This document shows positions 26,190 through 34,321 of a stretch of 42,611 nt of DNA, one piece after another. How positions within the stretch are numbered: position 1 is the stretch's first letter; every line of letters starts with the position of its first letter. A program made the translations under genes and the position numbers. Under the pieces are notes generated by a model. That model did not search any database, was not told the DNA's origin, and saw only the letters and a program-made list of their open reading frames with translations. Source of the stretch: CAYLRF01 sp964385995 (GTDB lineage Bacteria > Bacillota > Clostridia > Lachnospirales > Lachnospiraceae); NCBI GenBank assembly GCA_964385995.1, contig CAYLRF010000005.1:1-42611 (forward strand). The letters run 5' to 3'.

Positions 26190-28148
26190 ATGGACAGAAA
26201 CGGATGGGAAAGCAAGGAACGGTATGACGCGGTGGTGGTAGGAGCGGGACACGCGGGGTGCGAGGCCGCGCTGGCGTGCGCACGACTGGGGGTAAGCACC
26301 GTCATTTTCACCGTAAGCATGGACAGCGTGGCCATGATGCCGTGCAATCCGAGTATCGGCGGAAGCTCAAAAGGCCATCTGGTGCGGGAAGTCGACGCGC
26401 TGGGCGGAGAGATGGGCAAAGTCATCGACAGGACATTTATCCAGTCGAAAATGCTTAATAAATCGAAAGGGCCCGCGGTTTATTCGCTTCGCGCTCAGGC
26501 TGATAAGGCCCGATACGGCAGAACCATGCGCCGAGTGCTGGAGACACAGGAGAACCTGTCCGTAAGACAGGGTGAGGTCACGGAGATACTGGCCGAGAAC
26601 GGGAAGATAGAGGGCGTGCGCACCGAAACAGGCGAGATCATAAGGTGCAAGGTTCTCATACTTTGCACCGGCACTTACCTTCGGGCGAGGTGTATCTACG
26701 GCGATGTCAGTGTCCGTACCGGACCGAACGGACTCAGGGCGGCGAATGCTCTCACGGACAGTCTGAAGAAACTCGGAATACGAATGTACCGGTTTAAAAC
26801 CGGGACTCCGGCGCGTATAGACGGGCGAACCGTGGATTTTTCCCGGATGACGGAGCAAAAAGGCGACGAAAATGTGACGCCCTTTTCTTTTACCACAGAT
26901 CCGAAGGATGTGCAGATATGTCAGGATTCCTGCTGGCTTACCTATACCAATGAGAAAACGCATGAGATAATCCGTAAAAATCTTGACCGCTCCCCGCTTT
27001 ACTCAGGACAAATCGAGGGTACCGGGCCGCGGTATTGCCCGTCCATAGAGGACAAGGTGGTAAGATTCTCCGATAAAAAGGCTCATCAGGTATTTATCGA
27101 GCCCGAGGGCAGGGAAACCGGGGAGGTGTATATAGGAGGAATGTCAAGTTCCATGCCGGCCGATGTCCAATACGAGATGTATCGCTCCGTCCCGGGTCTG
27201 GAAAACGCGAGAATCGTGAGGAACGCGTACGCCATCGAGTATGACTGCATAGACGCGAGGCAGCTTAAGCCGACGCTCGAATTTAAGGAAACGGAAGGAC
27301 TTTTCAGCGCCGGGCAGTTTAACGGCAGCTCCGGATATGAGGAGGCCGCGGCGCAGGGCATAATAGCCGGTATCAACGCCGCCATGCGCGTGCTTCATCG
27401 TGAGCCTGTCGTCTTAGACCGCTCACAGGCATATATAGGGGTGCTCATCGACGATCTCGTGACCAAGGAAAGTCACGAACCGTACCGAATGATGACGTCC
27501 CGCGCCGAATACAGACTCCTTCTGCGGCAGGACAACGCCGACCTGAGGCTTACCCCTATAGGGTATAATGTCGGTTTAATTCCAAAGTCGCGTTATGAGG
27601 AGACAATGCTTAAAAAGGCTGTCATCGAGGCTGAGACAGATCGTCTGGAACATACATTCGTGGGCGCCACGCAGGAGGTAAACCGCTTCCTTGCGGAGCA
27701 TAACTCCTCGCCGATAAGCAGCGGCTGTACTCTCGCGGAGCTTATAAGGAGGCCGGAATTATCCTATGAGAATGTGGATAACATTGACCCGCGAAGGGAT
27801 TTAAGGGGGCTTTTTGTCGATAAATCAACACATTATGTGGATAAATCCCCCGACAGTGTGGAAAAGTTGCTTTTTGAGGCCGCGGAGCAGGTAAATATCA
27901 ACATCAAGTATGACGGTTATATAAAGCGCCAGATAAGACAGGTCGAACAATTTAAAAAACTCGAGACAAAAAAGATACCGACGGATATCCGTTATGAGGA
28001 AGTCAGGAATCTGCGTATCGAGGCGAGACAGAAACTGGAACTCGTAAGGCCCGTCTCCATCGGTCAGGCCTCGCGTATCTCAGGGGTATCTCCCGCTGAC
28101 ATCTCGGTACTTCTCATATATCTTAGGGCACACGAAAGCGGAAGATGA
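26190..28148 (+). CDS. mnmG: tRNA uridine-5-carboxymethylaminomethyl modification enzyme MnmG (GidA)
   Basis: A 652-residue FAD protein. The Rossmann motif is VVVGAGHAGCEAALACARLG; CNPSIGGSSKGHLVREVDALGGEMGK, SKGPAVYSLRAQADKARY, GSSGYEEAAAQGIIAGINA and SRAEYRLLLRQDNADLRLT are family blocks. It works with MnmE on tRNA wobble uridine. It is about 24 residues longer than the usual 628; the excess equals a three-unit heptad repeat at residues 542-562 in the C-terminal helical domain, before INIKYDGYIKRQ. ATG 26190 is preferred to the GTG at 26169; neither has a clear Shine-Dalgarno sequence. Confidence 0.97.
   Translation: MDRNGWESKERYDAVVVGAGHAGCEAALACARLGVSTVIFTVSMDSVAMMPCNPSIGGSSKGHLVREVDALGGEMGKVIDRTFIQSKMLNKSKGPAVYSLRAQADKARYGRTMRRVLETQENLSVRQGEVTEILAENGKIEGVRTETGEIIRCKVLILCTGTYLRARCIYGDVSVRTGPNGLRAANALTDSLKKLGIRMYRFKTGTPARIDGRTVDFSRMTEQKGDENVTPFSFTTDPKDVQICQDSCWLTYTNEKTHEIIRKNLDRSPLYSGQIEGTGPRYCPSIEDKVVRFSDKKAHQVFIEPEGRETGEVYIGGMSSSMPADVQYEMYRSVPGLENARIVRNAYAIEYDCIDARQLKPTLEFKETEGLFSAGQFNGSSGYEEAAAQGIIAGINAAMRVLHREPVVLDRSQAYIGVLIDDLVTKESHEPYRMMTSRAEYRLLLRQDNADLRLTPIGYNVGLIPKSRYEETMLKKAVIEAETDRLEHTFVGATQEVNRFLAEHNSSPISSGCTLAELIRRPELSYENVDNIDPRRDLRGLFVDKSTHYVDKSPDSVEKLLFEAAEQVNINIKYDGYIKRQIRQVEQFKKLETKKIPTDIRYEEVRNLRIEARQKLELVRPVSIGQASRISGVSPADISVLLIYLRAHESGR
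27813..27875 (+). repeat. Three 21-bp tandem repeats inside mnmG, each carrying a DnaA-box-like 9-mer
   Basis: The units (27813-27833, 27834-27854, 27855-27875) encode FVDKSTH, YVDKSPD and SVEKLLF. Each has a DnaA-box-like word at the same place: TGTCGATAA (27815), TGTGGATAA (27836, perfect) and TGTGGAAAA (27857). Spacing is exactly 21 bp, about two helical turns. The copies are diverged, so the event is not recent. Confidence 0.75.
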
Positions 28149-28319
28149 CGGAAAAAAGGAAAGTCCGGAAGAAGGCTAAATCCCCGCCAAATCGTCCTCG
28201 TGAGCCGCGAATATGACGTAAAGAGAAAGGTCTGGAAGAAAACAGCCAAAATCTTCCGAAAGTGCCTTTATGACTCGTTAAAGGGCGTCGGGGGAAAGGG
28301 TTGAAAGAAAGAGGAAAGT

Positions 28320-29593
28320 ATGACAGAAAAACTGCGGGCCGCGTTAAGGGAACTTCATATCATATTAAGTGAGCGGCAAATAGAGAAGTTTGACCTCTTT
28401 CGGGAGCTGCTTCTGGAATGGAACGGGCGAATGAATCTGACCCGGATAGTCGGTGAGAGGGAGATGGAAGAAAAGCATTTCCTCGACAGTCTGGCGATCG
28501 TAAAAGCCGTAGACATGAGCAAAGTAAATTTGCTCATAGATGTGGGCAGCGGAGCCGGTTTCCCGGGAATACCGCTTAAGATAGTTTATCCGAAGCTTCG
28601 GATGACGCTTGTCGACGCTTCTCAAAAGAAGGTCGCGTTTTTAAACGAGGCGATAGAAAGACTCGGGCTTACAGGAGACGGGGAAAGCCCTGAGGATATT
28701 TTCACGACAGAAGAAGATACGGAAGACGGTCCCGTCATGGATGATGTCGACCCGGGACTGATTTACCTGCGAAAAAGAGCGTCTAAACAGGATCTTGAGA
28801 GTGATAAAGAGAACGACTCGGCAGCTGTACGCGCGGGTGTTCCGGAAGTCGGGCAAAACCGGGACTCTAATCNNNNNNNNNNNNNNNNNNNNNNNNNNNN
28901 NNNNNNNNNNNNNNNNNNNNNNNNNNNNNNNNNNNNNNNNNNNNNNNNNNNNNNNNNNNNNNNNNNNNNNNNTCGGCAGCTGTACGCGCGGGTGTTCCGG
29001 AAGTCGGGCAAAACCGGGACTCTAATCATGACGACGGAGCCGCATCACATTCCCACGAGGAAAACAAGACGAGGCCGGGCGGTTGCACACGAACATCTTG
29101 CTCCATCGCGACACACTCGCGAGCGGAAGAACAGGCCGGAACTACTTCTCCTTCTTGCGACATTGATTCCATCGCGATACACTCACGAGCGGAAGAACAG
29201 GCCGGAACTACTTCTCCTTCTTGCGACATTGATTCCATCGCGATACATGCGCGAGCGGAAGATCTGGCTCACGATCCCGCGCACAGAGAAGCTTATGATC
29301 TGTGCGTATCCCGCGCGGTCGGAAAAATGGCCGCTTTGTCGGAATACTGCCTGCCTTTCGTAAAGAAGGGCGGCCTTTTCGTCGCTTATAAAAGCTCTGA
29401 CATCGAGGAAGAGATAAAGGGGGCCGATGCCGCGATCGGGAAATTAGGCGGCAGGATTAGCGATATGGTGAAGCTCACACTTCCGGGCACCGATATTCGC
29501 AGAACCCTTGTCGTGATACAAAAGACGGGGCGTACGCCGAATCGTTACCCCAGACAGGCGGGCAGCGCCAAAAGAGCTCCGATAAAAGGATGA
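28320..29593 (+). CDS. rsmG: 16S rRNA (guanine-527-N7) methyltransferase RsmG with a large repeat-bearing insert
   Basis: Joined across a spurious gap (28320-28872 then 29028-29593) this gives a 372-residue frame, against about 239 in the family. The N-terminal part is normal: EWNGRMNLTRIVGEREMEEKHFLDS and SAM motif I LIDVGSGAGFPGIPLK (72-87). After LGLTG (119) comes an acidic insert of about 134 residues that ends in two 22-residue repeats. The family sequence resumes at IAIHARAEDLAHDPAHREAYDLCVSRAV (about 255) and ends normally with LPGTDIRRTLVVIQK and YPRQAG. RsmG methylates G527 of 16S rRNA; loss gives low-level streptomycin resistance. Apart from the insert all conserved parts are present, so activity is plausible. 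AGAGGAAAGT precedes the ATG. Confidence 0.92.
28818..29027. other. Spurious assembly gap in rsmG: 100 N between identical 55-bp flanks
   Basis: Bases 28818-28872 and 28973-29027 are identical and enclose the N run 28873-28972. This is what two contigs overlapping by one assembler k-mer produce. Deleting the N run and one copy keeps the rsmG frame open. Confidence 0.9.
29102..29262 (+). repeat. 66-bp tandem repeat (about 2.4 copies) in rsmG
   Basis: Unit 1 is 29102-29167, unit 2 is 29168-29233, and a partial third starts at 29234. Units 1 and 2 differ at only two or three positions, so the duplication is recent. Each encodes 22 residues of the form SIA(T/I)HSRAEEQAGTTS then PSCDID. The partial third unit, SIAIHARAEDLA, is the native RsmG sequence, showing that the repeat grew by copying part of the gene. 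Confidence 0.9.
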
Positions 29594-29782
29594 GATATAA
29601 TGAGTCGGGAAGATAAGGGGAGGCCGAAATAACGAATAAAGGCGACGGTGGGCAATTTGACAGGCGTTTGTAAGGTGACGCATAACGATAAGGGCACACG
29701 AAGTATGTAGGCGAATTTCCCAAACGACCCTGATGACGCGTTAAAGCACGTCAGTAAAGCGGAAACCGTGATGATGTGATTT

Positions 29783-29802
29783 AATGTTTCACGTGAAACA
29801 TT
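29783..29802. promoter_or_regulatory. parS: parS site 1
   Basis: AATGTTTCACGTGAAACATT is a perfect 20-bp palindrome containing the 16-bp consensus TGTTTCACGTGAAACA (29785-29800). ParB binds this site and spreads to form the segregation complex. Confidence 0.97.
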
Positions 29803-29873
29803 AAGACATCTGAATTGCCCGTAACTTATTTTCGTTTAATGATATCAAAACCGAATCTGTAGGGATGAGCCTC

Positions 29874-29893
29874 AATGTTTCACGTGAAACATT
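29874..29893. promoter_or_regulatory. parS: parS site 2
   Basis: An identical 20-bp palindrome; the 16-bp consensus is 29876-29891. Its start is 91 bp from that of site 1, and it ends 28 bp before the parA -10 box, so ParB bound here could also repress parAB. Confidence 0.97.
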
Positions 29894-29918
29894 TTATGTG
29901 GAACTCAGAATATTCAAG

Positions 29919-29942
29919 TGTTATAATGAGCCTCTCGGGAGG
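29919..29942 (+). promoter_or_regulatory. parA promoter (extended -10) and short leader hairpin
   Basis: TGTTATAAT at 29919-29927 is an extended -10 with perfect TATAAT; the -35 (TGGAAC at 29899-29904) is poor. CCTC (29931-29934) pairs with GAGG (29939-29942) around a TCGG loop, covering part of the Shine-Dalgarno sequence GGGAGGA. The leader would be only about 17 nt. Confidence 0.6.
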
Positions 29943-29950
29943 AACACATA

Positions 29951-30799
29951 ATGAGCAGGATCATAGCCGTCGCGAATCAAAAAGGCGGCGTCGGGAAAAC
30001 CACCACAGCCGTCAACCTGTCGGCATGTATGGGCGAATTGGGAATAAAGGTACTGTGTGTCGATCTTGATCCGCAGGCGAATATGACCGGCGGCTTCGGC
30101 GTCGATAAGGCCGACATAGAGGCGTCCGTATATGATGTTCTGGTAGGAGAGACGGTGATTGAGGACGTCGTTCGCAAGGAAGTGGTGCCAAATGTCGATC
30201 TTGTTCCGTCAAGTATCGACCTTTCGGCGGCGGAACTGGAGCTTGCCAAAGTCGATGACAAAGATTATCTCGTGAGCCGCGAGACAGAAAAATTGTCAGA
30301 CAAATACGATTTCATCATCATAGATTGTCCGCCGTCCTTAAACACCCTGACCGTCAATGCCATGACAGCCGCTGATTCCGTCCTTGTTCCGATCCAATGC
30401 GAATATTACGCGCTCGAGGGACTTGCCCAGTTAATACAGACAGTTAAGCTGGTGCGAGAGCGATTAAACGAAAGGCTTGTAATAGACGGAGTGGTATTTA
30501 CCATGTACGATCCGCGGACGCGTCTTTCCGTGGAAGTGGTGGAAAATGTGCGCGAGAATCTCGGCCTTCATATATATGATGCCGTAATTCCGCGAAACGT
30601 ACGCCTCGCCGAAGCCCCGAGTCACGGAATGCCCATAAATATCTACGATCCAAAATCATCGGGCGCGGAGAGCTATATGAAGCTGGCGATCGAAGTCGGA
30701 GGAGATAAAATCCCCGATTCGAAGAGAAAGAAAATAAGGATTACAAAGAGGAGACCGAAATATGTCGGTAAGAAAAAGCGGACTGGGGAAAGGCCTTGA
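29951..30799 (+). CDS. parA: Chromosome partitioning ATPase ParA (Soj)
   Basis: A 282-residue ParA/MinD-type ATPase. The deviant Walker A is QKGGVGKTTTAVNLS with the signature Lys, followed by VDLDPQANMTGGFG (Walker A'), then DFIIIDCPPSLNTLTVNA (Walker B) and VIPRNVRLAEAPSHGMPI. It binds DNA non-specifically as an ATP dimer and moves or remodels ParB-parS complexes; in Bacillota (Soj) it also controls DnaA. The C-terminus has a basic tail of about 25 residues (KRKKIRITKRRPK and on) beyond the usual end. GGAGG lies 8 nt before the ATG. Its last 38 nt overlap the start of parB in another frame. Confidence 0.98.
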   Translation: MSRIIAVANQKGGVGKTTTAVNLSACMGELGIKVLCVDLDPQANMTGGFGVDKADIEASVYDVLVGETVIEDVVRKEVVPNVDLVPSSIDLSAAELELAKVDDKDYLVSRETEKLSDKYDFIIIDCPPSLNTLTVNAMTAADSVLVPIQCEYYALEGLAQLIQTVKLVRERLNERLVIDGVVFTMYDPRTRLSVEVVENVRENLGLHIYDAVIPRNVRLAEAPSHGMPINIYDPKSSGAESYMKLAIEVGGDKIPDSKRKKIRITKRRPKYVGKKKRTGERP

Positions 30800-31810
30800 C
30801 AGCCTGATCCCCGCCGGGAAAAAGACGGGCGTGGCAGGTGATTTCGCCAAATCCACGCCCGAATCGTCGGAAAAGACGGTGAAAATCGAAAAAATCGAAC
30901 CGAACCGGGAGCAGCCGCGTCAAAAATTCGACGAAGAATCACTCGCACAATTGGCTGATTCCATAAAGCGATATGGCGTCATCCAGCCGATAGTAGTGCG
31001 CGAAAAAGGCGATTTCTATGAAATAATAGNNNNNNNNNNNNNNNNNNNNNNNNNNNNNNNNNNNNNNNNNNNNNNNNNNNNNNNNNNNNNNNNNNNNNNN
31101 NNNNNNNNNNNNNNNNNNNNNNNNNNNNNGGCGTCATCCAGCCGATAGTAGTGCGCGAAAAAGGCGATTTCTATGAAATAATAGCCGGTGAACGCCGCTG
31201 GAGGGCCGCGAGACAGGCGGGATTGAAGGAAATTCCCGTAATCGTAAAACCGTATACGGAGAGTCAATCCGTGGAAATCGCGCTTATCGAAAATATTCAG
31301 CGCGAAAACTTAAATCCGATAGAAGAAGCGCAGGCCTACGAGAGACTTCTCGATGAATTTAAGCTAACTCAGGACGAAGTCGCGGAGCGCGTTTCAAAAA
31401 GCAGGGTCGCGGTGACAAACTCGCTTCGTCTCATGAAATTGACCGATAAAGTAAAACAAATGCTTATAGACGGGCAGATCACCGCCGGACACGCGCGCGC
31501 GCTTCTCGCGTTAGAGGATTCGCGCGAGCAGGAGGCTTTGGCGGAACGTGTCTGCGTCGAGAAGCTGAGCGTTCGGGAAACGGAGAAAATCATCCGCGAT
31601 TTAAAGAAGCCGAAGGCTGAGACACAACCGATTTTGGCGAGCGACGCGATTTTTTATAACGAGCTGAAAAACAAAATGGAGACGGCGGTGGGGACGAAGG
31701 TCAACATCGTGCGCCGCGGAGAGGGTAAAGGCAAGGTCGAAATATCGTATTACTCGATAAATGAACTCGAACGCATATACGATCTTCTGACGTCGGCGGA
31801 AAATCGGTGA
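30762..31810 (+). CDS. parB: Chromosome partitioning protein ParB (Spo0J)
   Basis: Joined across a spurious gap (30762-31029 then 31185-31810) the frame is 297 codons, the normal length. It starts RKSGLGKGLDSLIP, has KIEPNREQPRQKFDEESLAQLADSIKRYGVIQPIVVRE, then GERRWRAARQAG (the CTP-binding motif) and ENIQRENLNPIEEAQAYERL. A helix-turn-helix (TQDEVAERVSKSRVAVTNSLRLM) and GHARALLAL follow, then a C-terminal dimerisation domain. ParB binds the parS sites just upstream of parA, loads CTP-dependent clamps and guides SMC. It overlaps parA. Confidence 0.97.
30975..31184. other. Spurious assembly gap in parB: 100 N between identical 55-bp flanks
   Basis: Bases 30975-31029 and 31130-31184 are identical and enclose the N run 31030-31129. 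Removing the N run and one copy restores a full-length ParB. Confidence 0.95.
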
Positions 31811-32038
31811 TGTGTCGCCGAAGGAACAAGGTTCAACGCTCACGCGTGATAATGTCAAGGTATATGTCGACCTTCGCGTGCCATGCCTGAAGTTTAATGC
31901 GCGCCCGCGCCGGGGTACGAATAAGCGGGCCGACGCGTAGGCAGAGAAATGATGTTCACCGCGCCCGCGCATCGGGGATAGGATCGATTTAAACCGCGCG
32001 GACACTGACAGATAAACACCATAAAGAGGTTTTAATTT

Positions 32039-32560
32039 ATGAAAAGCGCCATTTTGGAAGCTATCGGCATTGATCCCGGGATTATACTCGGGATAATGCT
32101 TCTTATGATAATCATCTTGATCATAGTGGTCGTAAATATAAATATGAAGTATAACCGGTTAAAAGCCAGTTATTATGCCTTTATGAGAGGCAAAGACGCG
32201 AAAACGATGGAGGAGAGCATACTGGAGCATTTTGACGATTTGGACGAGCTGGCGGAGTACAGCGCGGAGAGCCGACAGGAGATTAACGATCTCGCGGTGG
32301 ACAATCTGAACAACCTGCGCAAGATAGGGATCGTCAAATACGACGCGTTTAATGAGATGGGCGGAAGTTTAAGTTTCGCGCTCACGTTGCTTGACGGGAA
32401 CAACAACGGCTGTATCATAAACTCAATGCACAGTCTGGAAGGCTGTTATAATTATATTAAGGAAATAGTAAAAGGCGAAAGTTACATCGAGCTTTCAGAA
32501 GAAGAGGCCGAGTCGCTGAATCGAGCCATAAATAATGAGAAAATCGCGCCCGCCAATTAA
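32039..32560 (+). CDS. DUF4446 family membrane protein
   Basis: A 173-residue protein with one N-terminal transmembrane segment (about residues 13-35, LGIMLLMIIILIIVVVNI) and a cytoplasmic domain. The latter includes MRGKDAKTMEESILEHF, then a helical stretch with EINDLAVDNLNNLRKIGIVKYDAFNEMGGSLSFALTLLDGNNNGCIINSMHSLEGCYNYIKEI, the core of DUF4446. Its function is unknown; genes of this family often lie next to parB or serS near the origin in Clostridia. AAAGAGGT is 10 nt before the ATG. The 228 bp upstream hold two imperfect copies of a CGCGCCCGCGC-type stretch but no gene. Confidence 0.85.
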   Translation: MKSAILEAIGIDPGIILGIMLLMIIILIIVVVNINMKYNRLKASYYAFMRGKDAKTMEESILEHFDDLDELAEYSAESRQEINDLAVDNLNNLRKIGIVKYDAFNEMGGSLSFALTLLDGNNNGCIINSMHSLEGCYNYIKEIVKGESYIELSEEEAESLNRAINNEKIAPAN

Positions 32561-32562
32561 AA

Positions 32563-32583
32563 CACGGGCCACGGGCCACGGGC
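32563..32583. repeat. Three tandem copies of the heptamer CACGGGC before serS
   Basis: Perfect copies at 32563-32569, 32570-32576 and 32577-32583, within the 47-bp DUF4446-serS gap and just upstream of the serS ribosome binding site (GGGAGAGG). Confidence 0.85.
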
Positions 32584-32607
32584 GACCATGATCGATAGGG
32601 AGAGGAC

Positions 32608-33894
32608 ATGCTGGACATAAAATTCGTACGGGAAAATCCCGAAATCGTCAAACAGAATATTCGAAACAAGTTTCAGGATGAAAAGCTGCCGCTGGTGGAT
32701 GAGGTCATTGAACTTGATCTCCGCAACAGGCAGATCAAACAGGAAGTCGAGGCGCTTCGCGCGGAACGAAATAAGCTCTCGAAAATGATCGGCGCTTACA
32801 TGTCTCAGGGAAAGACAGATGACGCCGAGACTTGCAAGAAGCAGGTCGCCGCGAACGCCGGCAGGATCGAGGAGTTGTCGGCGAAGGAAAAGGACGTCGA
32901 GGAAAAGATTCGCGAGATCATGATGAAGATCCCGAATATCATCGACCCCTCGGTGCCGATAGGCAGGGATGACACTGAGAATGTGGAGCTTCAAAGATTC
33001 GGCGAGCCCGTGGTGCCGGATTTTGAGATCCCCTATCACACCGATATTATGGAAAGTTTTGGCGGGCTGGACCTCGAGGCGGCGGGCAAAGTGGCCGGCA
33101 ACGGATTTTATTATCTCATGGGGGACATCGCGAGATTACATTCGGCGGTGACAGCGTACGCGCGGGATTTTATGATAGGAAAAGGTTTTACATACTGTGT
33201 GCCGCCGTTTATGATCCGGGGAAACGTCGTCACGGGAGTTATGAGCTTTGCCGAGATGGACAGCATGATGTACAAGATAGAGGGCGAGGATCTCTACCTC
33301 ATAGGGACGAGCGAACATTCCATGATAGGAAAATTCATAGGCAGGACGCTTGACGAGGCGGATTTGCCATATACCCTCACATCGTATTCCCCGTGCTTTC
33401 GCAAGGAAAAGGGCGCTCACGGCATAGAGGAGCGGGGGATATACCGTATTCATCAGTTTGAGAAACAGGAAATGATCGTCGTGTGCGAACCTCGGGACAG
33501 CAAAAGCTGGTATGATAAGATGTGGCAATATACGGTCGAGCTGTTCCGATCGCTTGACATACCGGTTCGCACGCTGGAGTGCTGCTCGGGCGATCTGGCG
33601 GATCTTAAGGTGAAGTCCTGCGACGTTGAGGCGTGGTCTCCCAGGCAGAAGAAATATTTCGAAGTGGGCAGCTGTTCGAATCTCGGGGACGCGCAGGCAC
33701 GCAGGCTCGGCATCCGCGTGAAGGGCGCGGACGGCGGCAGGTATTTCGCCCATACGTTGAATAATACCGTGGTGGCGCCGCCGCGAATGCTCATCGCGCT
33801 TTTGGAAAATAATTTACAGGCCGACGGATCGGTGAAAATACCCGCGCCGCTTCGACCGTACATGGGCGGGGCGGAGAAGATAGTCAGGAAGTAG
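32608..33894 (+). CDS. serS: Serine-tRNA ligase
   Basis: A 428-residue class II synthetase of normal length. The N-terminal tRNA-binding coiled coil runs about residues 25-105 (LRNRQIKQEVEALRAERNKLSKMIG onward). Motif 2 is SPCFRKEKGAHGIEERGIYRIHQFEKQEM and motif 3 is NNTVVAPPRMLIALLENN; TSEHSMIG is the TxE serine-site motif. It charges tRNA-Ser and tRNA-Sec with serine. GGGAGAGGAC lies before the ATG. It lies 47 bp behind the DUF4446 gene. No T-box fits in that space. Confidence 0.98.
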   Translation: MLDIKFVRENPEIVKQNIRNKFQDEKLPLVDEVIELDLRNRQIKQEVEALRAERNKLSKMIGAYMSQGKTDDAETCKKQVAANAGRIEELSAKEKDVEEKIREIMMKIPNIIDPSVPIGRDDTENVELQRFGEPVVPDFEIPYHTDIMESFGGLDLEAAGKVAGNGFYYLMGDIARLHSAVTAYARDFMIGKGFTYCVPPFMIRGNVVTGVMSFAEMDSMMYKIEGEDLYLIGTSEHSMIGKFIGRTLDEADLPYTLTSYSPCFRKEKGAHGIEERGIYRIHQFEKQEMIVVCEPRDSKSWYDKMWQYTVELFRSLDIPVRTLECCSGDLADLKVKSCDVEAWSPRQKKYFEVGSCSNLGDAQARRLGIRVKGADGGRYFAHTLNNTVVAPPRMLIALLENNLQADGSVKIPAPLRPYMGGAEKIVRK

Positions 33895-34110
33895 GAACCG
33901 CTGACTTTAAGCGACGAATGCCCCGGAGATTTTAATGCCGATTGCCTCGATGAGTTAGTCTGTGGTGATTGGGGCGCACATGAGCGGGACGGAGAAGACG
34001 AGGAGAACAGGAGATCGAAGATTTTAAGCGGTGATTGCCTCGGTGAGTTCATCCGTGATAAATGAGTTGTATGTGGACGGGCGGAAAAGACGGAAAAGGT
34101 CAGAGAAGAC
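33860..34110. repeat. Decayed duplication of the serS 3' end in the following intergenic region
   Basis: The 21 bp 33860-33880 inside serS recur at 33978-33998 with two mismatches. Downstream of each, related stretches follow: units starting GATTTTAA at 33928 and 34020 (92 bp apart) share GATTGCCTCG and TGAGTT, and 33904-33927 is a further relative (ACTTTAAGCG). The whole 33895-34140 interval holds no credible ORF. Confidence 0.65.
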
Positions 34111-34155
34111 GGGAAAGACGGAACAGCGATGAGACAGTAAGAGGGTGAAAAAAAT

Positions 34156-34193
34156 AAGCGGCCGGCACATTTACATGACATGCCGACCGCTTA
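34156..34193 (-). terminator. Intrinsic terminator of hsp20
   Basis: Read on the minus strand, a strong stem (TAAGCGG, one mismatch, then CGGCA paired with its complement) with a 13-nt loop is followed by TTATTTTTTTC. It lies about 130 bp beyond the hsp20 stop. On the plus strand the tail is weaker (ACGAGGTTTTA), so it may serve serS only partly. Confidence 0.75.
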
Positions 34194-34220
34194 CGAGGTT
34201 TTAAGTCGCGCCGCGTCTTT

Positions 34221-34276
34221 TAAATCCCGCAGGGCTTACATATAATGCTAAATCCCGTAAGGTTCACATATGATGA
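34221..34276. repeat. 28-bp tandem repeat, two diverged copies, after hsp20
   Basis: Units 34221-34248 and 34249-34276 both start TAAATCCCG and match at 22 of 28 positions. They lie between the hsp20 stop and its terminator, so they are in the transcript's 3' untranslated part. Confidence 0.7.
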
Positions 34277-34321
34277 ACACCGTACCCTCAGAGGCTTCAG
34301 AAAACGCGTGCGCCATCCGGT

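Larger units (their letters stand above)
29594..29950. other. rsmG-parA intergenic region (357 bp)
   Basis: No gene is seen. The first 190 bp are purine-rich and low in structure. The rest holds two parS palindromes and the parA promoter, listed separately. Confidence 0.7.

Noticed and set aside
28818..29027. A 55-bp direct repeat flanking the N run in rsmG
   Set aside because: The same exact length of duplication occurs at another N run (in parB), so it is a contig-overlap artefact and not a biological repeat.
32561..32607. T-box or other riboswitch before serS
   Set aside because: Only 47 bp separate serS from the preceding gene on the same strand, too little for a T-box, and no specifier hairpin is seen.
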